From Varroa destructor (lineage: Eukaryota > Arthropoda > Arachnida > Mesostigmata > Varroidae), in assembly GCF_002443255.2 (NCBI RefSeq), contig NW_019211457.1, forward strand, positions 12,521,194 to 12,585,193: 64,000 bases of DNA. Reading direction: 5' to 3'. Below, one piece after another: positions 50,703-61,521 of this stretch (its first letter is position 1; every line of letters starts with the position of its first letter). The notes under the pieces were generated by a model. The model ran no database searches. It was not told where the DNA came from and saw only the letters and a list, made by a program, of their open reading frames with translations. A program made the translations under genes and the position numbers.

Positions 50703-52185
50703 TTTGTTTCTAAAAAAAAAAGGACAGTTGTCGAGCAAACAAGTGATCGTCAATTGTAAAACCTGCAGTTCAAAAGTAGCTCCCGCGTTTTAAAAAAGGA
50801 GACCTCCTGATTTAGCACCAACATTAACGTGGGCGTTCTTACAGATTTGAAAATCAGCGCAGCAAAGTCAACAAAGAAGAGCTTCTTTTACTACAAAAAG
50901 AAAAATTTCTCAAAATAAAGTGGTTGCCTTAAGGATATGGTTTAGTTGGTTACAATAAAAAATCTATTGTTTGTTATCGAATTTTTGCTGTGTATTTTTG
51001 GGTAAACACGGATGGATCGATAGATCAAATAAAATTTAATATTCACACACAATTTTGCTACAACTAGGCCTTCCTCGACAGTTGCTGCTACTGCCTGAGT
51101 TCGGAGTATTCGGATTAACGGTTTGGGAAGATGTTTACATTGAGATTAATGCTATTTTACCGCAACTCTAACAAAATCTTATCAATTATAAGTGTCGTTT
51201 GAATTTTGTAGAGATAATACAGTGCCTGTCAGCAGTTCTGCTTGCTAGCTCCACAGTGCATAAGCAAGACAGAAATATAACACATAACTGATAAGAGGTT
51301 GTTACTTTGATATATGTTCAAAAAAAAAGACGGGAGCGGGGGGTCGTATAGATCTATATCAAGTAGAGGATAACTCCAGTGTGATGTTGCTGAAGGAAGG
51401 CGAGAACGGAAGCCTATACGATGCCCTAACGAAGGCTGTAACGTTAAATTAGCAATGAGAATGGATAATAAAAAGAATCTCTTTTTGGATCGTCCACCAT
51501 TAGTGCTTTCGTAAATTACCCGAAGTGGCTAGACGACGTTCTCCTGCCGCCAGGGATAAGCAGGGCGAGCTTGTAACATGCTGGAAGCAATATATTAAAA
51601 TTATTCGCTTCACTGGGCCCTTATTGCCATGTCAAGTATCCTATTCAAACTGCGTGTTTTTGTCAACACGATAGAATAAATGGATGTAGTGGTAGAAATG
51701 GTACAGTAAGCTTTACGGCTCGTCATCATCGTTATTTTCATCACCAGTATGTCGGGCCTCTTAACGCATCTCAATGCGACGTTTGAAATCATCGAACGGA
51801 AACATGGCGGTGTTGAGCGACAACATTTAGCAGATGCACTAGTGGGGCGGAGATCGTAGAGAATGATGTACGTCATAGTCGCGTAAACGTTCGACTCACT
51901 CGACCTAAGCTTCACCCGATACACGTGCAATATCAGGCTGTGCTAGAAACGTCCCGATGCTAACAGAGCTGCCAGTTGGGATTCACAGAGCTCCTTAATG
52001 TCCGAAGTATATATATATATACATATATTGTTCTTCGGTGCCATTGCCTGGACTAATCCGCTCTAAGGCCTAGATAAAGGCTTCGACAGCTTTTACTTCC
52101 GCAACTGCAATGCCACGATGTGCCTTATGAAAATACGAGCAGTTTCAAAAACAGAAACTGACATATTTCTTCATTTCACTGCAAT

Positions 52186-52238
52186 TTCTGCGCCTTCTTT
52201 ATTTTGCCACTGGTTAGCAAAATAAAGAAGGCGCAGAA
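52186..52238. repeat. Perfect 22-bp hairpin, 9-base loop
   Basis: Arms 52186-52207 and 52217-52238 are exact reverse complements; loop 52208-52216. No gene is seen nearby. Confidence 0.85.
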
Positions 52239-52675
52239 TTACCTTTTCAGTTAGGCTCATGAAATTTACCAAAGTACGACGATTGAAGATTCGGGATTGC
52301 ATTGTGCGTTTAGGCTTGTCTTCTACTCTTCGGTAACAATAGTTCACCTTTCCTCAGTTGCTTCGCGAAACCTAGACAAAGCGGATGCTCAGTATTGTAT
52401 TTGCAGTGCCTATTATGTTTACGAGTTATCATAAACGAGATGTTTTCAGATTCGAAGATCTTTGTCATACTAGCATTTTCGTACAGGCCATAAAACCCTG
52501 TTTTTCTATGTCGCCTCACATTTCTGCATTTTAGCGAGGCTTGTTACACAACTCTGAAGCAATTATAATATTTACCTACCTATTTACCTCGTTTTTCTGA
52601 TGATTGCTGATGTATATATATATAGTACGGCGAAAACGACTAAGATTATGCTAATGCGATTTTACAGCACGGAAA

Positions 52676-52726
52676 AAGCTTGAGGTAATACGTAAATTTT
52701 AATAATTTACGTGTTACCTCAAGCTT
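52676..52726. repeat. 23-bp hairpin with one mismatch, 5-base loop
   Basis: Arms 52676-52698 and 52704-52726 pair at 22 of 23 positions. Unrelated in sequence to the hairpin about 450 bp to the left. Confidence 0.85.
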
Positions 52727-53643
52727 AGAAAGGGTAATAATAGACTGTAGCCAACACATTATTTAAGCACTACCGTTGTCCATTGTTTAACTGTTTAAGG
52801 CTACCTGTTCAATTCGCATCCGCTGATCATGTCCTGATCTAATGTATTAGGTCATAACGTGCACGATCGGAGAACAAAAACGATCTTGTCCCACTGCATC
52901 ACCGAAACTACGCTCGAGAGTAAAGCGATCATCAGATATGTAGTATGATTCTCTGTTCTTATCCTTCCGTCGCTATAGCCATGAGGGTTTGCGTAACCAA
53001 CCGTAATCCGCGTCAATGGGAAGGTGGACACACTTAAGTTCTGCGCAAACACTTGACCCGAATGACCAGCAGCTATCGGAAACAACTGCACAACGAACAA
53101 TTTGTTCTCCGCTTTGTTATTACAAAGATACACATCAGTCCGCATGTGCCAGCATATAGCAATGGCCGTCCAATTTGTTACGGTACTTTCCTACTCTGTT
53201 CATATATATATGCTCTTTTAGAGCTGTTTCAACCTTAGACCATGGCCTCCGGAGTTTTGTTAGTGGATGGAACAGAACCAATGGCTGCTTGAGATGGGTT
53301 TGTTTATGTTGCTTCCTATGGACAAAAAAAAACAAGTGATTTTTTAGTTTTATTCTTCTAAACTTGAAATACTGAAACATCACCATCAGAGAACATTCAG
53401 ATAAAAAAACGAGCTCGACTATTTAGCTTGCAAAATTAGAACACTTTTTTAAGCCAATTGCTGTGGTGCTGGCAGCAAATTCGAGTACGACTTGTCTAAC
53501 GTAATGAAATGCCCTAGTTAGAGTCGACAAGTTCTAACTTTAGCTATTAAAATCTTTTATAGTTGAACATTTCTATTACTGAACAAAATCCGTCGTACTA
53601 TCTAAGCTACCTAGTTACGAGCTAGATATGTCTTATTGCTCAA

Positions 53644-53680
53644 TAAGTTCAATTAGTTGCTCGTAAGTTCAATTAGTTGC
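53644..53680. repeat. 17-bp direct repeat
   Basis: TAAGTTCAATTAGTTGC occurs at 53644-53660 and 53664-53680 with a 3-base gap; a simple tandem duplication. Confidence 0.8.
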
Positions 53681-56600
53681 GGTCCATCCGTTGTCGCATT
53701 ACCTTACGTAATGTTCCTTTTTTTTGATCGAGGCCAAATTTGGCTGTTTGCCAAAATTCCGTTTGACATAGTGGCGCTATTAGCCACTGGGATCATTACT
53801 CCTTATGGACCCCTCTATTTACTGGTCGACATGTCAGCAGGTATAAGAAATCCGCTATGAAACTGTAAAAGGGGAAAAAATGCAGCAAAAATCATAAATA
53901 CCAAGAGGATTTTGATTTGGGACATTTAAGTTTATAACGAAATATTTATACGAAATCGGATGGACGATCGGGGCGATTAGAAACAGTGACTGATCAGGAC
54001 AAATAAGTGGTTGAAATAATTTTCTATAGAAACGCAGAAAACTCTGAGGTTAAAAGTGAAGGAAAGAAATGTGCGACGAATATATCATATCTCTGGATTT
54101 TTGTGCAGATCGCACGCTGGCAAACTGAAAGCTGTGAGCAACTTCTCTGCTATAAACTGTCCTATGAAAACATCATTTCAACCGTTTTTAACCCCATACT
54201 GCGATCATTGACAGTAAGGCACCTGAACATTCTGTTCAGCGAAGCTACATAGCTGTTTGCATGAAGAAGGCTTCGTGTGTGTAGAAATAACACGTATATA
54301 GGTACAATAGAAGAAATAAAAAGAAAGATTGTGAACTAAAATTATGCTATCTGTCTACTGGGAGTTGGTTGGGCCTCGCCATATTTCCCTGCACATCGGC
54401 GTGAGAAATGAATCGAAGGATCCAGTGATGATTCCCGATGACAAAACATTAGCCATGATGCACTCTATCGTGAGGCATTTAACACTGACTATAGTGTAGT
54501 CAAACAAACGCGAAAACAAATCATCATAATTATATTCATTCGTAAGCAACTACATATAATAGATCTACAAAAGGTCGCTGGTTGGGACCAATAGGCCGAC
54601 CAATAGGCACCACAAGCGCACAACTACAAATAAGAAGAAGAAGAACATAATTTTACGGCGGGTCCTTTAGTATAATTCGGCATATAAAAATCCTCATACT
54701 GATTAGGTCAATCATCGCTGTGGGCTTCCTGCAGTGACCTTCAATTGAAACGCGTTGAAAACTTACCTGCAATGAATGTATTTAGGTTTCGGCACCCTAA
54801 GCTAAGATGGAACGCTTTATTCCAACGCGTTGTGCCAGTGGCTGCGGCTTCACAGCCACAAGCTTAAGAGCAAAGAAGGAATCGTATTCACCGATTTTTG
54901 TCTCCGTTTATGACAATGTGAGACTTTTCCGATAGATCGTCAAACGGTAACAGCGACGAAAGGGTTGGCAGAGTTGAACGCCAGGTTGATCGGAAAACTA
55001 CTAATTAGCGCGAATCAGGATGTGATGGTAGCCTAGAACCTGGCGAAGAGAAGGCTTCCTAGCGAATTTTCAGCCAAATGCACAGCCCTTTTGGTAGCCA
55101 ATGCAAAGCGAGAGAGACTAGACAATTACTGTGATGTGTAGCGCAAGTCGCAGGTCTCCCTTCACTGGTACGCGGCTACTCGATGCAAACGTTCTGTCTT
55201 GACAAGGTACGTGGAAGTCAAGACTCGAAGTCGTCTTGTAACCTGTAGTATAACAGTGATCACCGAAACAACGATCTAATGTTTCTATAGTAGGTTATGT
55301 TATACGATACCGCGACTGATCTACCACATAAAGATAATAATATAGGTCTTCCGCGAAGTTCTGTCAAGTATAAGTAATAATTCAATTCTTTAAAGTCTAA
55401 GCCATCGTCAAAATATCGTATGATCTAATATCACCATTAGAAATCGGGACGAGTGGAAAAGCTCAGTGATTATCCGTATAGATGCATAGATTGGAATTTG
55501 CGAACTATCCCCGTTGATGCGTTACCTCTATTATAAGATCCCAGAAAAATTTGTTTCGTGTAGCAAATATCTTGCCCTGTCCCGTTTCGTTGAAGAACAT
55601 CTCAGTGAAGCGGTTGAGGCAAACTCAAGCGACAGGGTGCAACTTATTTACTAGTCGACAAAATGGAGTCGCAACCCAATGCACCACGTGTGGGGAAAGT
55701 ATTGACCGTCTTTCTAGCTAGATCGCTTCAAAGGCATATAGATAAGGTAACATAGGTTGTGTCTGAGAGGTTTGAGAGCAGCAAATGTGCTAACATCGTT
55801 GAAGTATCTTTATCCAGATATAAGATTGAGCGCTTTGAGGATGAATAGAGAAATGAGGCAATTATTCCCTATATTTTACAATCTTACGATAAAAGCACAA
55901 TCGAACAGTCGACCAATTACGACAAAAAGAAAAAGGTGAAATTGTTGTAAGATATGAGAAAGATGAACAGCCATCCTATCGCCAAAGGACTAAACATTTA
56001 CTGCCAAACAGTTTCAAACTCTGGTCAAAAACAGCTCAAAACGAGCTGGGTAGTGCCCGTCGTAGCTTCATAGATAATGTGTTTGCTTGCCAATTCTAGG
56101 GACGTGTTGTGGTCGAGGTCCGAGCCCATAAAACATATCGACGGTGATACCAGTCGAAACATAGAAGGATACAAGAATAATTCAAAGAGTACAAGAATAG
56201 ATAACAACTTTGCCAATTTAATAAGCCACTGAAACAGATAGATCGGAACTAGCTGATACCGCCGGACCACGTACATTCTCAGCTATCCAGTACAAATTGA
56301 GACAACTTGGGTGGGAGATTTTCATGCAATTACCATGTAGCCCAGAACTCCCTAATGGGGTTAATCTAGATTTAATGGAACGATGTCACAGAAGCTATAA
56401 AAGATTCGCGGGTATGGGCTTATTGTGTTACCAGAAAAATTGCTGAATATCATCAGTTGAAATGGTGCATACTTCGTTTAGGGATATCAGGTGATATTGT
56501 TTTAAAGTACAAAAAATGTTTACTATTTCGATGACCCACTCATTCATCCACGGCGACCCCCGTCCCTTTGGCAGTTTCCTGTATTTAGCAGGTATTTCGT

Positions 56601-58440
56601 GTAGCACAAGCTCTTCGACGAGCCGGTTTCTCAAATGTCGTTTGGTTATAATTATAATATTAAGGATTCTGAGCTAAAATTAAACATAATTCACTGGGCG
56701 AATAATTATTGCATTTTTCATCCAGTAAATAGTTTCTTTTGGCAGTTTCAATTGATGATATGTAAACTTTCGATCGTGTTGAATCGACGTAACCTTTAGG
56801 TCATATCATAACGACCTGCAGTCTGTCTTTAAAGGACCTTATCCAGGATAAGGATCCTTTTGATAGCTATATGAAGAGCTTCAGTTTCATATTAGCACCG
56901 ATGATTTATTCTCGTTAAACGGAAAAATTATCATCAATCAATGGAAAACCCATGATTTTTACCATAAAGCAGAAATAAACAAAAGCAATTCGTATGCGGC
57001 CGGACCAGTCATCAGGCCAAGCGGTGTAATGTATAATAGATAAACAAATAAACAGAAGACGGCTGTGGCGGCATCGAAGAGAATGCAATGGAGCTAGAAG
57101 TAACACGAAAGGCGCTTTGCCAGCTGTAATCTAACAGCCATTAACAACACTTGCCTCTTTCTAAGTTCCTGACGTACCTCTGTAACAGCTAAAATTTAAC
57201 GCGTTCATGTTGAACTTAGCACTCGCTACTTCCATTAGTGACAAATTCCGATTAGGCAGAAACACGTCGAAGTCCATGGTCGTTGAACTAACGTTATTTT
57301 TGCACCTTTTAGGTTCGCCTCAGACGCTTAAGTAGGTATAGTCAGAATGCTATTATGTCGATAGTGCTAGTTAGGGTAATTAGTGTTTAGTTAAACTTCG
57401 TTCGTAAGTTTGTTAAGTTCGTAATGATACCTTTGTCATTTGAAGGCAATATGTACTATTTCTGTTTTCTCAGTGTGCATCGATTTCACTTTTCTCTAAT
57501 CTTTCAAGCTCACTTTACTTTTTTTTTTTTCATTAAAAGTCTCCAGGGAGATTCTGCGGGTTTGGCGTTATACTCTCTATGAAATATTACCTAAAATGAA
57601 AGCTGGTATTATCGTACTTTATGCCCACTCTAGTTGAGCTCAGAGGCTGCGTAGCCACCCCAGAGAATAGCTTCCAGGCTTCTCAGCCGTTGTAGAAACT
57701 TGTATGGACGAAGAACATCGCTATAAAGAGAGGCCAAGTTTAGGCAAAACGTGGGAAATAAAAACATATCGTCTTGTATGTTCTGTAAAAGGCAGCTTTA
57801 TTTTTCTTAAAAGGGCTCGTTTAGAAGAAGCAAAATTCATAGAGAACTTCAGTTTTTTGATAAACTATCCTAACGAAATTCGGATATGCTATTTTTGCTG
57901 AACGTACATTAAAGCTTTAGGATGTCTAATCCGTTTGAACTTTCCCTCAAGAACTGTGGAAGCCATTTTGTACAGAAAGAGTTACATTGCACCTCACGCG
58001 GGATGCCGAACATGTTGTTCCTAGCAATGAGCAATTCAATCATTCTAGCTAATCGTTGAACATTCGTGCTTACTAAAGTCAATAGTTTTAAGAGAACGAC
58101 TGTATACAGGTGCGGGTGTGTACGCGCTACTGAAGTATAACACTTCCGTATTGTTGACGTGTATATACACTGACTCAATTAGTGAACGTTAAAGTCCCCG
58201 ATTAAACTATCCTACTGGTGGCATACATATAGCTTAGTAGCTCAAAATCTCTTCAGAATCCGCAAGAACCACTACGTTCATTAATGATTAGATAATGCTT
58301 GACTAATCTTCCGATCCATATGCTACTTACCACCGCAGAGTTCCAAGCTGAACTTCAATGTTCAAACGCGAAACCAGACTGAATTCAAACTGGATAGTGT
58401 ACAAAAAAATATTTATACAAAATATTTAGTATGGATTTAT

Positions 58441-61031
58441 CTATCGGGAGTCAAGAAAGTTCGCATTGACCGCCAAATGTTCTGGAGACACTGAAATTGC
58501 ATAAAATAGCATAGCGTTAGTTGTAATGATCTGTTGGTTTTTTTTAGATCCTTTGCCAGAATGCCTTTGAAAAGATTCGACAGAACTGTCAGCCAACGAT
58601 TTCGCTGACCGGAAGTGTTTTGACAGCGTTACACGTTATTATTGAGATGCTACCCATGGTTTACTGTTGCAGTTCTCTATTTCTAGAATCGTCCTATTTA
58701 GCCACAGGTGTCTATCTTTGTTAGTACCTTGATAGAACTTTTTGGGGCAGTGTGACGACATTGCGTTCGAAAACGCATCCTCACTTTCACCTTCTTCCCC
58801 ACTGTTTGTTGATGCGGCGGTCGGCGTGGCCGTTTCTCTTCCTCGATCCGGATGCACTAGGTCGATGTTTGTCCTGATAGCTCTCTGATGAAGAGGCTGT
58901 GGAAAACGAAAGTTGTTCCCGAGGGGAGCTATTGGAGATGCGGGCTCTCCCTGTTTCAGTTTCCGCAGCGCGGCCAGCTGTAATGACGAGAAAATGAGCT
59001 AGACAAAGTCGTGTCAACATTTGGTGCCAGCAGCTTGCCAACCCAACTGCCAATATCGACTGAAAAACAGATGGAAATCTCAGAAACGTTGAAGCAGAGT
59101 ATCTCAGTTAGGCTATACCATGCAACACTTCCACCGAAGATCGCTTTGTCTATCGTACTGCTGTTTATTTTAACACACATGTTAGTTCTAATTACCTGCG
59201 AGGGTGACATGTACAGAGGCCTGTTAAGTACGATCCACGTGGCCGTTTCCTCACAGCCAGGAGTCGTCAGCGATCCTTCATATGTGATCAGCGCAGCGGT
59301 AGCTGGAAGTAGCTCGTAGATTGATAAAGCCTTCAAGGGAACGCTGTCTCCCTTATACGTAATGTACTGTAGTTGATCCGTCAACATTTTCAAATCTAGG
59401 TTCGGTTTAGTCATCTTGGATTCTTTTAGAAAGCCATCCTGCCCATTGCCACGGGTCTGAGCATCCTTTCTAGTCACCTTGACAAAGATCGATACTGCAG
59501 CTATACCGTAAGCTCGATTTCGAGCTTCGCTCGAGTTCGCATATAATACACTATTATATGCATAGATCTGTACCTGTGAAGCAAAGTCAGCATCTCTTGG
59601 TGGGAAATCGACCTTCCAATGACCGATCATAATAAATATGCGTTGGAATTAAATATTCAACAACAAAGTCAAACAGCTGCAATTGTTTCCTACCTCTGCC
59701 GGAAACGCAAATCCAGCGAGAAGGTGTTCCGATCCTTGATGGTCAGTCCGGCCGAAATGGAGTTGAATCTCGTAGACGCGATATGAATATGAAAGCGGGC
59801 CTCCACTGATATTTACCGATGGAAGCTCAATCCTTGGAGCGCTGCCAATTCCATGTTCAGCCATGTGGCCTGAAGTGTCTGACTGAAGGCCGAGACTATC
59901 AGTAGCTAACGTACCCGGTGTCTCGACACGAAATACAACTCCCTGTCCGGTGTTACGCAGGACGCCCCGAACTCGTGCCTTGCCTACTTGTAGGCCCTGC
60001 AATTGAGGGTCGAACAAGAGCCTTTGTGGTTCAATATTAATCGGAGATTGGCGGCGACCCGTACTGCAGAGCCCCCATAGTCCTGGGTTCAGACGACCCC
60101 AAAAATCTGGACCTACAAAAATCGCAATAAAAGTGAGAATTGTCGTATGTCATCTAGTTGTTTACTGAACAACGTTGTTTATTGAAAAATTAAGAAGCAA
60201 GACCTGTTGGCTCTTAACAGAATATAAAAGCGTATTGAAGTGTTTCCGTTGAATCTAGAAAATGTCTACTCGAATAAACTTAAATAAAATATTTTAATTT
60301 TTTTTTTGCACCGGTCGACTATTACCTGATATTCCCTCATACGTCCACCAGTCATTCCAGTTGGCCAGCGAGCCTGAAATAGCAAACGGCCGCTTCTTAT
60401 CACAAATTATTTCTATACATCGTGGTCTAGATTTTTTCCTAGAATTATCGATCTACTCCGCCAGAGGCTTTTTTGGCAAAAGTCCCATCTGCGCGTCATG
60501 ATTAATTTATCGGAGACAACGGAGAAGAACTCATATGCTACAAAATCTACCTTTTCCAAATTGTGGACTCCGAATGCTCTCCACTAGAGTTTAATGAAAC
60601 TGATCGCTATGGGCTGACTTTTTTTCCACATTTTCCCATATTTTTTTAGTATTATTAAAAGTGTGTCGCAGATAGCTCTCTGTAGACTAAGGGTCGCTAA
60701 AGGTAGTCATAAGCTGATTGAAAAAAAAAAAAAAAAAAAAACTTTAAAAAAATAGATGAGCTTTAATCCTTTTTAACTTTGTAACGATAAATCGTTAATT
60801 AAAAGAGTGACATGCCAGAGTTTTACAGTCGTACACTTTCAATATCCATACCCCATAAGCATTTATAGGTAAATTTGAAGCACAGAATATCACGTCATCT
60901 AGAGCGTGCCTGTTATTATTGTTACTATATTGTCTATTGCCACTCCCTATATTAAAAGGTATCATACCATTTATACAAAAGAGCAGAATATATGCACATG
61001 TTACTTTTCGAGCCATTATTATAGAGGTCAT
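58441..61031 (-). CDS. CA10-like: Carbonic anhydrase-related protein, CA10/CA11 type, copy 3 (six exons, 402 aa)
   Basis: Seen on the minus strand: exons 61031-60968, 60373-60326, 60112-59694, 59573-59196, 58977-58728 and 58490-58441, total 1209 nt, all GT-AG. Exon 1 gives a signal peptide (MTSIIMARKVTCAYILLFC); its 64-nt length and phase-1 donor match copies 1 and 2, which decides the start. Exon 2 has NWNDWWTYEGIS; exon 3 ends at PAE and exon 4 starts VQIYAYN, as in copy 1. Zinc positions are Gln154, His156 and Gln179. E106 and T199/T200 equivalents are present (LTTPGC). Sequons NIS and NSS (YANSSEA) are at the same places as in copy 1. The exon-5 tail is Ser/Glu/Thr-rich (about 25 residues), then HCPKKFYQ: the cysteine is kept but four residues after CP found in copies 1 and 2 are missing. 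The last exon VSPEHLAVNANFLDSR closely matches the end of copy 1. Exon 4 is one codon longer than in the other copies. Likely role as for copy 1: secreted, catalytically inactive ligand. I found no AATAAA close after the stop. Confidence 0.93.
60721..60741. repeat. Poly(A) tract in intron 1 of copy 3
   Basis: 21 consecutive A; inside the 594-bp intron 1 of copy 3. Confidence 0.8.
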
Positions 61032-61475
61032 TGTGCCGAATCCGCTTGTCACTACTATGATTCTTTTGCGCGTGTAACGTTCACACCAGAGGCGATCCAC
61101 ATGACTGATAGACTACCAACGACAAAACGTCACGCATCTGTGATATTTTCCTCACATTTTCATCGGAAAGCCTACCGTTCTATTACTGTGCATTGAACTA
61201 TAACTGATTCGTTCGTAACGCATCTTCTTCTTCACACTGCTAAAACCCTAACAGAGACATTAACAAGGAAAGATCGTATTTGTTGAGTTGGCAAGTCCTG
61301 CACTTTGTTCCAACTTCAGTTACAAAACTCCTTTTAGCGCTCTGGCTGCCTGATTGAAACGAGTGAATCCTAGAGTTATCCGCGGGGGCTTCATAGAGGG
61401 GCATTCCATGTCTCTAGTCGACGCATACACGAGTGCCGCTTGAAGACGACGTTTCGAGTTCCACCTTGCTGGAGT

Positions 61476-61521
61476 GGCCCGCCTCAGTGATACCCTCTCC
61501 CATATCGAGGGCGGGCGGGCG
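61476..61521 (-). promoter_or_regulatory. GC-rich promoter-like element upstream of copy 3
   Basis: Read on the minus strand: GCCCGCCCGCCCTC, then GGGAGAGGGTA, then GAGGCGGGCC. The arms are again inverted GCCCGCC/GGCGGGC and the core GGGAGAGGG matches copy 1. It lies about 445-490 bp before the copy 3 start codon. Weaker match than the copy 1/copy 2 pair but same order and spacing. Confidence 0.5.

Larger units (their letters stand above)
49731..58440. other. Spacer between copies 2 and 3, no gene seen
   Basis: AT-rich, short open frames only (up to about 106 codons at 51610-51930 on minus, unrecognised). Holds the compound microsatellite and the two hairpins listed separately. Confidence 0.5.

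Noticed and set aside
52186..52238. microRNA precursor
   Set aside because: The stem is only 22 bp and perfect with a 9-base loop; pre-miRNAs are usually longer with bulges. Kept only as an inverted repeat.
58787..59053. 88-codon minus frame starting MAVGLASCWHQ
   Set aside because: It overlaps exon 5 of copy 3 in another frame; the correct frame gives LAALRKLKQGEP and matches the other two copies.
59011..59319. 102-codon + frame over copy 3
   Set aside because: Antisense shadow of exon 4 and intron 4 of copy 3.
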